A DNA stretch of 57,410 nt from the IMG/VR virus record IMGVR_UViG_3300015199_000003, positions 1 to 57,410 of that record. One strand, given 5' to 3'. This document shows, one piece after another, positions 41,061 through 49,065 of this stretch; positions within the stretch are counted from its first letter, which is position 1; every line of letters starts with the position of its first letter. Origin of the DNA: a virus. The position numbers were made by a program, and so were the translations under genes. The notes below the pieces were generated by a model. That model was not told the origin of the DNA and searched no databases. It saw nothing but the letters and a program-made list of their open reading frames with translations.

Positions 41061-42025
41061 TTCGTTTTGTGCTTGCTCTTTTAGTGGGCCTGTCCATCGC
41101 AGTTTCGGTCAAGGCGGACAGTTACGTCCAAGGAACCGACGGCTACTTCTACTTGAACGGAACCGCCCACTCGCGCACTTGGGTTGCCGGTTCGACATAC
41201 CTCAATTGCGGACGCTACTACCAGAGCGCGGGGTATTACAGCTACACGCCGGTTGTCGTTGCCGCCGCCCAGGTGCCGGCCTTCACGCCGAACTGGAAGA
41301 GCGATCTGATCAAGTTCCTTGCTCACCGCGAGGATGAGCAGTCTTACGTTGCCGCGCTCAAAGCCATCGGTCTGAATCCGCCGGGCTACGTCGTTCCGCA
41401 ACAGTCGGCTCTCTATGGGACGTTCGGAGTGAACACCAGCACGGTCTACGGCTATCAGCAATCGTTGGCTCAGTACGCCGATCCGTTCAAGCCGAACTTG
41501 GACCAATACTTCCTGCAGGCGTTCCAGTTGAGCCAAGGCGCTCAAGACGCATCCAAGGACGCTCTCCAAGCCTTTCACGGCACGGTCCAGTTGACGGCCG
41601 AGCAAGCGGCCCGGATCGCGGCAATCAACGCGCGGCGGGATGCGCACGTCGCCTTTGCCAAGATTCTGGATGGTCCGCCATCGGCAAGCTCCAGCTCGAC
41701 TTTGTTCCAATTGAAAAACGGAGCCTTATCGCCTGTGGAAGTGCTGCCGAGTCCGAAGGGCGAGGCGCTGACTGGAAGTCTTCAACAGCGATGGAACATG
41801 AGCGCGCAACGCTGCTCCGCTTGCCATTACGGGAACAAAGTCGAAGGCGGCTTCTCGGTAGACAAGTTCCCTTCGATGCCGGCCGACAAGCAACTTCCCG
41901 TGGTCAGTCGGTTGATGCTCCCGAAGAGCGACCCGAAGTTCATGCCCAAGGGCGGCGATCCGATTCCCCCTGAAGAGTTGCGGGCATGGATCGAAGTGCT
42001 GAGTCAACCCAAAGATCGGAAGTGA
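41057..42025 (+). CDS. Exported c-type cytochrome-like protein (322 aa)
   Basis: A 322-residue protein. MIRFVLALLVGLSIAVSVKA is a clear signal peptide. QRCSACHYGNK near 253-257 is the CXXCH haem site, and FMPKGGDPIPPEELRAWIEV near the end offers a Met ligand and final helix in the usual cytochrome c arrangement. The region before it (residues 22-230) is Tyr-rich then helical. With the gene upstream it forms a co-translated pair of predicted exported haem proteins, very unusual for a phage. Neither is a typical virion protein. Confidence 0.75.
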   Translation: MIRFVLALLVGLSIAVSVKADSYVQGTDGYFYLNGTAHSRTWVAGSTYLNCGRYYQSAGYYSYTPVVVAAAQVPAFTPNWKSDLIKFLAHREDEQSYVAALKAIGLNPPGYVVPQQSALYGTFGVNTSTVYGYQQSLAQYADPFKPNLDQYFLQAFQLSQGAQDASKDALQAFHGTVQLTAEQAARIAAINARRDAHVAFAKILDGPPSASSSSTLFQLKNGALSPVEVLPSPKGEALTGSLQQRWNMSAQRCSACHYGNKVEGGFSVDKFPSMPADKQLPVVSRLMLPKSDPKFMPKGGDPIPPEELRAWIEVLSQPKDRK

Positions 42026-42142
42026 AAGCCCGAGACGTTGAGTCCTGAGTGGGTCGAAGGTTTGCCCATCCGGTGTGTTGCCGGCTCTGATTAGTGTCGC
42101 TTTTTTGTGACTACAACAATTCGCCCATCAAGGAGATTTCTC

Positions 42143-42508
42143 ATGCGTAAGTGCATTCTTCTCGCCGTCGCCGTCCTGGGCGCTTCTCTCTTATGGGGCA
42201 GCAGCGCCAAGGCTCAGGTGATCTTCGTCCAGGCCCAGCAGCCCCAGGGCGTGATCCTCAATCAGGGCTTCAGCGCCGTACCGAACGCGACGTTCCAGTC
42301 GTTCGGGGCCTTCTCCACCGTAGTCCCGACCAATGGGGTGTTCTTCAATCAGGGCGTCGGGTTCGGTTCGAACGTGATCGTCGCGGGCCGTGGCCTCGGA
42401 GCTCGAAACGTCGCGGTTGCCAATCGCGGAGTCATCGGCGCCGGCCGCCAAACGATCATTCAGCGGAATGGTTTGTTCGGCAGCCGGACGACCATCATCA
42501 ACCGCTGA
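42143..42508 (+). CDS. Small secreted Gly/Asn/Val-rich protein
   Basis: A 121-residue protein with AAGGAGA before the ATG. MRKCILLAVAVLGASLLWGS is a signal peptide (cleavage likely after SAKA). The mature part is poor in charged residues with repeating FGxN/VVxxxG patterns (VGFGSNVIVAGRGLGARNVA). Such proteins occur on planctomycete surfaces. It stands alone between the cytochrome pair and a perfect 11-pair hairpin, so it may be expressed separately. Confidence 0.7.
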   Translation: MRKCILLAVAVLGASLLWGSSAKAQVIFVQAQQPQGVILNQGFSAVPNATFQSFGAFSTVVPTNGVFFNQGVGFGSNVIVAGRGLGARNVAVANRGVIGAGRQTIIQRNGLFGSRTTIINR

Positions 42509-42531
42509 GACTTGTGAAAGCAAGACGTACC

Positions 42532-42571
42532 GCGGCCGGCTGGCCATGACGGTGATGACACAGCCGGCCGC
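42532..42571 (+). terminator. Perfect hairpin after the secreted-protein gene
   Basis: GCGGCCGGCTG (42532-42542) pairs with CAGCCGGCCGC (42561-42571), with an 18-base loop and no T-tract. It may stop or slow transcription before the PAS gene. Confidence 0.55.
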
Positions 42572-42609
42572 ATTACATCTCACCGATCCCGCATGGAAGG
42601 CGGTCAGTA

Positions 42610-43200
42610 ATGCTCTTGGCTCTTTCGACTGGCGATCCGATCTGGGACGTGCTGACCGCGATCCTCGCTTCGGTGATAGGGGCGGGCGGCGCGGCAAAAA
42701 TCGTCGCCAAGTTCCGAGGACTGCTCCGCGAGATCGGCCGCGCGATGGAAGTCTCTGCGCGGATCGATGCGCTGGAGCAAAAATTCGCGAAGTACGAACA
42801 AGAAGATGCGATCCAAAAACTGATCTATTTTGGCTTCCTTGAGGCCGGCGAAGAAGCTTGCATAATCGCGAACGAGCAGGGCAAGACCGTCTTAATCTCG
42901 CCAGCGCTCGCGAAGCTGATGGGGGTCTCCAACGAAGAAGCGACGAATGGCGCGTGGAAAGACGTATTGCATCCCGAAGATAAAAGCAAAGTGCTGATCG
43001 CCTGGGATGGGTTTGTGCAGGGCGCTTTACAGTGGCTGACGCTCTCGTTTCGGTTCCTCACGCCATCGGGCAGAATCGTGCCGGTAGTGATGAAGGCCGT
43101 TCGCAAGAAGATCGTCCAGGGCGGCGTGATGCGGATTGTCGGGCTGGTTTGGCGTCAAGATTCTGCGCCTCCGAAGGTGCCCGACACCGCGACTTCTTAA
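42610..43200 (+). CDS. PAS-domain protein
   Basis: A 196-residue protein. Residues 10-30 are a moderately hydrophobic helix, 30-70 a coiled coil (ARIDALEQKFAKYEQEDAIQ), and 72-185 a PAS domain: ACIIANEQGKTVLISPALAK, LMGVSNEEATNGAWKDVLHP and FLTPSGRIVPVVMKAVRKKI. No kinase, cyclase or DNA-binding part is attached, so it is a stand-alone sensor or adaptor. Phages seldom carry PAS domains. It could sense redox or oxygen, which would fit the haem-protein pair nearby, but this is speculative. Confidence 0.8.
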   Translation: MLLALSTGDPIWDVLTAILASVIGAGGAAKIVAKFRGLLREIGRAMEVSARIDALEQKFAKYEQEDAIQKLIYFGFLEAGEEACIIANEQGKTVLISPALAKLMGVSNEEATNGAWKDVLHPEDKSKVLIAWDGFVQGALQWLTLSFRFLTPSGRIVPVVMKAVRKKIVQGGVMRIVGLVWRQDSAPPKVPDTATS

Positions 43201-43229
43201 TCCCTCTCATGAATTGGAGGAATTCGGCG

Positions 43230-43346
43230 ATGAAAACGATCAAACGTTTTGTTCTGGGAGATTGGTGGATCGGTGCCGGAGCTGTGCTCGCAGCCTATGT
43301 GTTGCTGATTCCGGTCGCGGCATTCGTCCACCGCCTGACTCATTAG
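43230..43346 (+). CDS. Very small membrane protein
   Basis: A 38-residue product with GGAGGA before the ATG. MKTIKRFVLGDWWIGAGAVL and the AAYVLLIPVAAF that follows make one transmembrane helix with a basic N-terminus. Function unknown. Confidence 0.65.
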   Translation: MKTIKRFVLGDWWIGAGAVLAAYVLLIPVAAFVHRLTH

Positions 43347-43355
43347 GGAGTGACG

Positions 43356-43535
43356 ATGCCCGCTGAAACTCTGCTCGAATGCCCCGAATGCAAATGGCGC
43401 GGCCAAGTCCAAGCCGCAATCGTTCATCCATACGAAATCATCCGCTGCCCATTGTGCGGCGCGCCGACCGAAGAGCTATGCGAGCCGCCGAGCATCGTTG
43501 ATTCGCTCATACCCGAACTCGCCGAGACACGTTGA
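43356..43535 (+). CDS. Small zinc-ribbon protein
   Basis: A 59-residue protein with GGGAG before the ATG. CPECKWRG and CPLCGAPTEEL form a four-Cys ribbon typical of tiny planctomycetal proteins. It follows the membrane gene by nine bases. Function unknown. Confidence 0.7.
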   Translation: MPAETLLECPECKWRGQVQAAIVHPYEIIRCPLCGAPTEELCEPPSIVDSLIPELAETR

Positions 43536-43566
43536 AACGCGGCCGAAAGAGTCGGCTTGCTGCGCT

Positions 43567-43598
43567 CCGGTCGAATGGCCTCGGCCGGGGCGTTTTTT
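43567..43598 (+). terminator. Rho-independent terminator
   Basis: CCGGTCGA-ATGGCC-TCGGCCGG (one G-U pair) is followed by GGCG and a run of six T. Confidence 0.75.
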
Positions 43599-43613
43599 CT
43601 CAGGAGGACAGCC

Positions 43614-43982
43614 ATGCAGACGCTTCTCTTGATCCTCATCCTTGTTCCAGCGCCCGCTCCAAAGATCGAGCAGGCCCGCGCGCATCCGATCGTCGGCGTG
43701 TGGGCCATCAACTGGGGATCGTGCCTGACCCAGACAACGACATTCTACGCGGATGGCACGTGTCATTCGCCCGAGTATGGCGGTGGAACGTGGGCTGAGG
43801 ACGCGGACGGGCGGATATGGTTCTCGGAGCAGGATGGCACTGAGCAGTACATGATTGAGAGCGCGACGTTTCTCGATCGTACCGGCTCGGTCTGGCACTA
43901 TTTCAATGGCCAGCGATGCTTGTCGGCTGAACTGCGGATGCGTCCGGGCGAATGGCTGCCCATGCCGCGAGAAATCAACTGA
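43614..43982 (+). CDS. Secreted beta-rich protein
   Basis: A 122-residue protein with CAGGAGG before the ATG. A short signal peptide (MQTLLLILILVPAPAP) is followed by GVWAINWGSCLTQTTTFYAD and FSEQDGTEQYMIESATFLDR, which look like an eight-stranded lipocalin-like or AVL9-type small barrel. It lies between two terminators as a single gene. Function unknown. Confidence 0.68.
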   Translation: MQTLLLILILVPAPAPKIEQARAHPIVGVWAINWGSCLTQTTTFYADGTCHSPEYGGGTWAEDADGRIWFSEQDGTEQYMIESATFLDRTGSVWHYFNGQRCLSAELRMRPGEWLPMPREIN

Positions 43983-44046
43983 TTCCCCGCCGGTTGCTCG
44001 CGGGGAACTTCGCGGCCCCGGTCAGTTGTGAGACTGGCCGGGGTTT
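43983..44046 (+). terminator. Double terminator at end of late region
   Basis: TTCCCCGC...GCGGGGAA (43983-44007) is followed by an 11-pair stem CCCCGGTCAGT (44016-44026) / ACTGGCCGGGG (44033-44043, one G-U) and TTT. The pair separates late genes from the integration module. Confidence 0.75.
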
Positions 44047-44259
44047 CAACTCGGCCGACGCCGCGAGATGATGCGACCACGCCGGCAGAGGTCTGTATTG
44101 ACCGATCAGTCCGTGTTTGATTACCATTTCGAACGTACCCACGAAACGCGAAAGTACCCACATTTTTCCAGCCGATCGCGGCGGATCAGGTGAGTGAATT
44201 CGCGGGAAATCCCTGAAGATATCGAGTTTTCTCGGCGTTTGATCGACGCGCTTTGCCTG

Positions 44260-44302
44260 CCTTCGGAACCGAAGGTTACAGGTTCGACTCCTGTGGGGCG
44301 TA
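44260..44302 (+). other. Candidate phage attachment site (attP), tRNA-Arg 3' half
   Basis: The sequence reads as the 3' half of a tRNA: anticodon loop CTTCGGA (44261-44267, anticodon TCG), 3' anticodon strand ACCGA, variable loop AGGTT, T-arm ACAGG-TTCGACT-CCTGT (44278-44294) and acceptor strand GGGGCGT plus A. There is no matching 5' half upstream, as expected of attP. It lies 120 bases before the integrase gene in the same direction. Integration here would rebuild a complete tRNA-Arg(TCG) gene. The anticodon stem contains the palindrome CCTTCGG-AA-CCGAAGG. Confidence 0.65.
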
Positions 44303-44421
44303 TTGATCGTAAACCGTGCCGAGACTGGGATTTCCGGATTGCCGCTCAGGAAGAGCGGTCGGCCAACCTGGCCGGGATTGTGGGTACGCATACCCGCGCT
44401 CTCGGCATGGAGGCCGTTCCG

Positions 44422-45732
44422 ATGGTTCATCCACTTCGCGTTCCCAAGCTCCGTTTTCACGCTCCAACCAAGCAACACTACATCTATCTCGGCAAAGGAC
44501 AGGGCAGAAAGTATTTCGGCCGCGACCTGGTCGAGGCTGAGCGGCAATATGGGATTTGGAAGGCGCGGCACATTCTGGCGGGGCCCGGCGCGGCGCCGGC
44601 GATCCAGGCCGGGGACCAAACCATCACGGTCTCAGAAGCGGTCGTCGCCTACCTCCGGCACGCCGACAACTACTATCGAGATCCGCGCGACATCAACCGC
44701 GTCGGCCACGCGATGGCCGTCGTCATGGACGAATTCGGGGCGCTGCCTGTCGGTGAATTCAAATCGAAGGCCCTCAAGCATATCCAAGCCAAGCTGATCG
44801 AACGGCCGGTGATGCGGCGCTTCAAGGCGGGAACCAAGGCAACCGCAACGAAGATCAGCCGCAAATACGCGAACAAGCTCCTCGTTGACGTCGTTCATTG
44901 CTGGCAATGGCTCGTCAGTGAAGAGGTCGTTCCCCCGGAGAACCTGCACGCGATGGAGACGGTGACCCTCATCCACCTTGGCCGGGGCGGCCGCGAGACT
45001 CCACGCGTTCCGCCGGTCGCCCCAGAGGTTGTCGAGGCCACGCTCGCCTATTGCCCTTCGCTGCTCGCAACGATGATTCAAGTCCAACGTCTTACCGGCA
45101 TGAGGCCCGGGGAACTGTGCCGAATGCGTCGATGCGACATCTCGCTTCATCCAAAGGAACGATTGTCGATGCCCGGCATGGAGGATTGGCGGGTGTCGGC
45201 GATGGAGTCGGGGGCCGTGCTCTGCTGGGTCTATGCGCCATCGAAGCACAAGAACCTTCACCGCGGCCAGCCGCGCGCCGTGCTGATCGGCCCGCGCGCC
45301 CAAGAGCTTTTGCGTCCGCTGCTCGATGGGAGGACGGGGGAGGATCATATCTTCGTCCCGCGCGAATCGATGCAGGCATGGCGAGCGATTCAGCGCGAGA
45401 GCCGAAAGACTCGAGTCCAGCCATCCCAAAAGAACCGGGCCAAGCGCCATCCAAGAAAGGGGGCTGGCGATCTCTACCCGGTCAACAGCTACGCCCAGGC
45501 GGTCGAACGCGCGATTGCCCGCGCGAATAAAGCGCGAGCCAAGGAAGGATTGGAGCTTCTACCCAAATGGCGGCCCAACCAGCTCCGCCATTCGGCCGCC
45601 ACGTCGGCAAGCGAGCGCTTCGATGAAACGCACGCGGCGGCAATGCTCGGCCATGCTGGACTCGATGCGGTCCGGATTTATGCCGAACAAGCGCTCGGCA
45701 AAGCGGCAAAGACGGCCGCCGAACTTGGATAG
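44422..45732 (+). CDS. int: Tyrosine integrase
   Basis: A 436-residue site-specific recombinase. The N-terminal part (about 1-130) is a SAM-like core-binding domain; the catalytic part has TGMRPGELCRM (first Arg), PNQLRHSAAT (second Arg region, with Asn where a His is more common) and LGHAGLDAVRIYAEQ (His and the Tyr nucleophile). The start at 44422 follows GGAGG by eight bases. The same frame is open back to 44194, but that stretch translates a tRNA half (the peptide contains VTGSTPVGR, typical of misread T-arms), so it is not coding. Confidence 0.9.
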   Translation: MVHPLRVPKLRFHAPTKQHYIYLGKGQGRKYFGRDLVEAERQYGIWKARHILAGPGAAPAIQAGDQTITVSEAVVAYLRHADNYYRDPRDINRVGHAMAVVMDEFGALPVGEFKSKALKHIQAKLIERPVMRRFKAGTKATATKISRKYANKLLVDVVHCWQWLVSEEVVPPENLHAMETVTLIHLGRGGRETPRVPPVAPEVVEATLAYCPSLLATMIQVQRLTGMRPGELCRMRRCDISLHPKERLSMPGMEDWRVSAMESGAVLCWVYAPSKHKNLHRGQPRAVLIGPRAQELLRPLLDGRTGEDHIFVPRESMQAWRAIQRESRKTRVQPSQKNRAKRHPRKGAGDLYPVNSYAQAVERAIARANKARAKEGLELLPKWRPNQLRHSAATSASERFDETHAAAMLGHAGLDAVRIYAEQALGKAAKTAAELG

Positions 45733-45904
45733 TTCGAACGCGCGCCAGCTCTTTGATGCGTTCGCCTGAGCAACTATTTTGCCAAATTCCGTCCAGAATG
45801 CCTCAACTGACTTTCCCGAGAACAGGTGAACAGTGGGTACACTCAGTCGCGAAGGAGAGACCCGCAAGAATGCACAACCTGATCCCCGTGAAAGAGAGCA
45901 AGTC

Positions 45905-46390
45905 ATGCCAGAGCCCAAAGACCCTCGACGGATCGTAGACACGCTCCGTCAGTTACTCGCCGAGCAGCCGCCCGACTCGGTGACCATGCAGTTTCAATTG
46001 AGTCAGAATGGAGGCTCGATACTCAGGCCGCAAGGCGATCCCGTCCCAACCCCGCCAGCGAAGGCGATGCAGGGGCCGGCCGGGAAGATCTCGCACTCGC
46101 CCGACTTCAGCGCCGTTCATTGGCACGATGGGAACACCTACCCATTTACGCCGCATCAGCGGCCCGTCGTCGCGATGCTCTGGAAGGCGATGGAGGAAGG
46201 CGTCCACTTTGTCGGCTCGGGTGCGCTGCTCGAAGCCGCGGAAGTAAACAGCACACGGATGCGCGAATTGTTCCGCGCCAGCAAGGCGTGGGGCAAAGTC
46301 ATCGTGCAAGGGATCATGCACGGCGGTTCGGTGGACACGTACCGGCTGGCGCCGCTCGGCGACGAAGCCGAAAGGAATGGTGCAGCATGA
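45905..46390 (+). CDS. Winged-helix-like protein downstream of integrase
   Basis: A 161-residue protein (GTG at 45833 would add 24 residues). The N-terminal part is disordered and Pro-rich. From about 70, SAVHWHDGNTYPFTPHQRPV, then LEAAEVNSTRMRELFRASKA and GSVDTYRLAP, resemble a planctomycetal winged-helix domain. Beside an integrase it may be an excisionase-like or regulatory factor. It overlaps the next gene by ATGA. The interval 45733-45904 has no gene. Confidence 0.65.
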   Translation: MPEPKDPRRIVDTLRQLLAEQPPDSVTMQFQLSQNGGSILRPQGDPVPTPPAKAMQGPAGKISHSPDFSAVHWHDGNTYPFTPHQRPVVAMLWKAMEEGVHFVGSGALLEAAEVNSTRMRELFRASKAWGKVIVQGIMHGGSVDTYRLAPLGDEAERNGAA

Positions 46391-46626
46391 AACCATTGAC
46401 CGTCGGCGAGCTTCAAGTTTTCCTGAAGCGGCTCATTGGCCTCCGGGAAGGGGAGACGGAATGCGCGGTTGCATCCGTAGAGTTCGGGCCGGATGGCGGC
46501 GGAGTCATCCTCACGTCCTGGGACCGGTTCGAAGAGCGGCTTGAACTGGCGCACGAATTCGAGAACCCAACGGAGCTCGCGTTGATGGTGCGAACGGGAT
46601 GGATGCCTGTAGCGGTCGAGATCTGA
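46387..46626 (+). CDS. Hypothetical protein
   Basis: A 79-residue protein: MKPLTVGELQVFLKRLIGLR followed by ECAVASVEFGPDGGGVILTS. It looks like a compact alpha/beta protein with no known family. It is the last gene before a strong terminator, so it and the winged-helix gene form the tail of the integrase operon. Confidence 0.62.
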   Translation: MKPLTVGELQVFLKRLIGLREGETECAVASVEFGPDGGGVILTSWDRFEERLELAHEFENPTELALMVRTGWMPVAVEI

Positions 46627-46632
46627 TCCTGT

Positions 46633-46666
46633 GCGGCCGCCGCCCTCAGACGGCGGCCGCGTTTTT
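46633..46666 (+). terminator. Rho-independent terminator
   Basis: GCGGCCGCCG (46633-46642) pairs perfectly with CGGCGGCCGC (46651-46660), followed by GTTTTT. Confidence 0.85.
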
Positions 46667-46786
46667 CTTCGCGCAAGCTACCCCCACAATTCCCGCGCAT
46701 TCACCCTCCAAATCACCCCCGTATCTCACACCCCGCCAATTACATTCTCTTCGTTGGCATCACGCTCCATCGAAGGGAATCTCATC

Positions 46787-47173
46787 GTGTCGATTGTTGC
46801 TCCACCCAAACCGAAACGAGACTGGTCGGCCGTCGTCGCGCGGCTGGACAAGGAAGCCAAGATCAAACTGGCGGAAGCCGCGAAGCTGGTCCCGTGCGAT
46901 CGCGGACGGCGCGGCTACGCCTCGATCGCTCTGCTGGTCAAGTGGATCGTGAAAGGCAAGCGAGGCGCTTTCCTCGATGGCGTGCGCTGTGGACCGGGAA
47001 CGACCTGGTTCACGTCCCGGGAAGCGATCAGGCGGTTCTTCGCCGTGCTGTCGGAGATTGAAGCCAACCGGGCTGGCGGCATCGAGACCGCTGCGGATTT
47101 GTCGCCTTCGGAGCTGGAGCGGAAGGCAAAGCGGGCGCGGGACGCGTGGGAGAAAGAGAGGGCGAGCCGATGA
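46787..47173 (+). CDS. DUF1580-like planctomycetal protein
   Basis: A 128-residue protein from a GTG with GAAGGGA upstream. RRGYASIALLVKWIVKGKRG, then GTTWFTSREAIRRFFAVLSE match the planctomycetal DUF1580 pattern of a short HTH-like fold whose central WI..G and TS.EA are conserved. It may bind DNA, as AlpA-type regulators do. Its presence in the phage supports a planctomycete host. It is convergent with the minus-strand gene at 47182, only eight bases away. Confidence 0.75.
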   Translation: MSIVAPPKPKRDWSAVVARLDKEAKIKLAEAAKLVPCDRGRRGYASIALLVKWIVKGKRGAFLDGVRCGPGTTWFTSREAIRRFFAVLSEIEANRAGGIETAADLSPSELERKAKRARDAWEKERASR

Positions 47174-47181
47174 ATGCGAAC

Positions 47182-47538
47182 TTACTTCTTACGGGCTGCG
47201 ATTTTGCTGCCGACAAGAAACACCGAGCCGATCAAGGCGATGCCGAGCCCGAAGAAGGCCGAAATCACATCTCGCAGCGCGAGCGCGTAGAGCGTGAACG
47301 ATGCGCCGCCAACAATGAGGATGCCGCCAGCGAGGGCTATTCCACTACCAGACCATCGCGGCTTCGCGGATTGAGAAGTTTGGGCGGTCGGCGTGCCAGA
47401 TGGTTTCAGATTGTCGAGCGGAAGGAATTGCTCATTGCAGTGAGCGCAGCACCATTCCGCCATGAGGTTGCTCCCATGCACAGACATGGTCTGAGAACAT
47501 GCAGGGCAAGCGACGCGAACCATTCCGGATTCGGACAT
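47182..47538 (-). CDS. Zinc-ribbon membrane protein
   Basis: A 118-residue protein. Residues 8-40 carry CPACSQTM and CCAHCNEQF, a zinc ribbon; two transmembrane helices follow (about 66-90 and 93-110). It is the last gene of the minus-strand module-1 operon. Such ribbon-plus-helix proteins are common in planctomycetes. The long plus-strand frame across this region is a shadow. Confidence 0.72.
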   Translation of the reverse strand: MSESGMVRVACPACSQTMSVHGSNLMAEWCCAHCNEQFLPLDNLKPSGTPTAQTSQSAKPRWSGSGIALAGGILIVGGASFTLYALALRDVISAFFGLGIALIGSVFLVGSKIAARKK

Positions 47539-47553
47539 TGCTCAAACTCCGGT

Positions 47554-48267
47554 CTATTTCTTATCGAGCTTCGCAAGCCTCTCGCGGGCCTTCTTTGCGG
47601 CCATCGTATCCGGGTACTTCTCGATCAATTCGAGCAAGTGGATGCGAGCGGTGATTTTGTCGTAGAGTCTCTGGGCTTCGACTTCGTCGCTGGCTTTCTT
47701 GGCGATGGCCGCTTCGGCGTCGGCTCTCTCTTTGGCGATTCGCTCGGCTTGAGCCTTGATCGCAGCCAGGCGAGCCGCTTCCTTGTCTTTCGCAATCCGG
47801 TCAGCTTCATCCTTCGTCTTCTGTTCCGGAGTTCGCTCGGCAAGTCGTTTTTCTTCGGCCGCTTTGCCATCAGTGATTTTCTTTTCCTTCTTCTGTGCAA
47901 ATTCCTTGATCGCAGCGTCAACCCATCTTTTGCGCTCGCCTTCCTTGAGAATCTTCCGCGCCTGGTCCTCGGTTATTCCGTATTTCGCGGCGATGTTTTT
48001 CAGCGCTTTTTCGTGACCTTCGCGGACATGCTCAACAAGATCTTTATCAGAGATGCCCGGCTTCGCTTCGCGCTGAGCCTCCATAAAGAGGCCGATTACG
48101 ATGGAATAATCGACGTAGAACTTTTTGCGGTTCGGCTCTGGGACCTCGGCCGCGACATCATCATCCTCGGCTTTGCCGCCAGTACCACCGTTCTGGCTTG
48201 TACCGCAAGCGCAGAGCATCGCGATGAAAATCGCCTGGATTCCGAAGCGTCGAATGATGGTGAACAC
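47554..48267 (-). CDS. Lipoprotein with coiled coil
   Basis: A 237-residue protein. MFTIIRRFGIQAIFIAMLCA with C at 21 is a lipoprotein signal (lipobox MLCAC). The mature part is Lys/Glu/Ala-rich with a coiled coil from about 90 to 205, ending in a ILELIEKYPDTMAAKKARER-like helical repeat. It would be anchored in the cytoplasmic or outer membrane facing the periplasm. Exposed lipoproteins are typical superinfection-exclusion factors in other phages. It is in the RHH-headed operon. Confidence 0.75.
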   Translation of the reverse strand: MFTIIRRFGIQAIFIAMLCACGTSQNGGTGGKAEDDDVAAEVPEPNRKKFYVDYSIVIGLFMEAQREAKPGISDKDLVEHVREGHEKALKNIAAKYGITEDQARKILKEGERKRWVDAAIKEFAQKKEKKITDGKAAEEKRLAERTPEQKTKDEADRIAKDKEAARLAAIKAQAERIAKERADAEAAIAKKASDEVEAQRLYDKITARIHLLELIEKYPDTMAAKKARERLAKLDKK

Positions 48268-48288
48268 GTTCAGTTCCCCGCGAGAGCG

Positions 48289-48666
48289 CTAACGGCCATA
48301 CCTGAAAACCACAAAAAGTATAAACGCGAGAATAGCGGCCACCGTAAAAATGCAGCCGGCCAAATTCTCGCCGAGTCCTTTTCCAAAGCCGAATCCGAAT
48401 CCAGTCGAGAAGCTGTTTTCGACCCGATGGACGTTGCGCACGGTTCGCGGCGCGGGATCGTCGTCGAACTCGAAGTCAACCGCCTGCATGGGAAGCGGTT
48501 GAATGATCGGAGCCGGGCGGACGGGGATCGGCTCTGGTGGTGCCACGTGGTCAGACGGTCGAAGCGGCCCGCGACAAGTCGGGCAAATGGTATCGACCGT
48601 CAGGAATCGCGGATCGACTTGCATCCGGCCTTGGCAGTGGGGGCACTGAACAATAACGGGGTTCAT
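48289..48666 (-). CDS. Zinc-ribbon protein with C-terminal membrane helix
   Basis: A 125-residue protein. MNPVIVQCPHCQGRMQVDPR and TICPTCRGPL make one ribbon; a Pro-rich linker and a Gly/Phe-rich segment follow, and the C-terminus (AGCIFTVAAILAFILFVVFR) is a transmembrane helix. Start chosen at MNPV, where the typical ribbon opening lies. It begins two bases after the RHH stop, so the two are translated together. Confidence 0.7.
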   Translation of the reverse strand: MNPVIVQCPHCQGRMQVDPRFLTVDTICPTCRGPLRPSDHVAPPEPIPVRPAPIIQPLPMQAVDFEFDDDPAPRTVRNVHRVENSFSTGFGFGFGKGLGENLAGCIFTVAAILAFILFVVFRYGR

Positions 48667-48668
48667 GT

Positions 48669-48872
48669 TTACCGTTTTGGTTTTGGCTTGGGGCTGGCTT
48701 GGACCTCTGCACGAAGCCGCGCGCGTTCGGCCTGCGACTGGAGCATGAACTTGTTGAGGGCGTACCGAATCCAATTGGAGAGATCCATCCCGTTCTCTTC
48801 CGCCTCAAGCCGCCATTGCTCAATCGAATCGGAAGGCGCTTGTAGGTCTATTCGGTTCTTCGTCTTGGACAT
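48669..48872 (-). CDS. Ribbon-helix-helix regulator, long form (module 1)
   Basis: A 67-residue protein. RIDLQAPSDSIEQWRLEAEE and NGMDLSNWIRYALNKFM give the beta strand plus two helices of an RHH (Arc/MetJ-type) DNA-binding domain; a Gln/Arg/Glu helix and basic tail follow. It shares the WxxxAE(E/Q)xGxxLSxWIR pattern with three other proteins at 49066, 50031 and 50407. It heads the minus-strand operon with three envelope proteins, and would repress both divergent promoters. Confidence 0.8.
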   Translation of the reverse strand: MSKTKNRIDLQAPSDSIEQWRLEAEENGMDLSNWIRYALNKFMLQSQAERARLRAEVQASPKPKPKR

Positions 48873-48968
48873 TGACGGCATTTCCAAAGTAGCGATCACG
48901 GTAATTCTCCGGGTCTGTTACGGAAAGCGTACACAGGTTATTCGTCCAAAGCGATACAGGATATTTGC

Positions 48969-49038
48969 GGGAAATTCCCGGTTCTGATACAAAATCAGAA
49001 AATAGCGCTTGACAAGATCCGGGCTAGACCCGTATATT
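48969..49038. promoter_or_regulatory. Divergent control region of module 1
   Basis: On the plus strand TTGACA (49009-49014) and TATATT (49033-49038) are 18 bases apart. CGGGAA-A-TTCCCG (48969-48981) is a perfect palindrome and TTCTGAT-ACAAA-ATCAGAA (48982-49000) another, both placed between the divergent genes. They are candidate operators of the RHH proteins. The minus-strand promoter could not be placed with confidence. Confidence 0.6.
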
Positions 49039-49065
49039 TCCCGTGTCTCATATGGAGCCAATCGG

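Noticed and set aside
44194-44421. Longer N-terminus for the integrase
   Set aside because: It translates the tRNA-Arg half that forms attP. The start at 44422 has GGAGG at the right distance.
47146-48987. 613-codon plus-strand frame
   Set aside because: It is the antisense of four minus-strand genes that have recognisable features (lipobox, zinc ribbons, RHH core). Its own translation is Leu/Phe/Arg-rich without family character.
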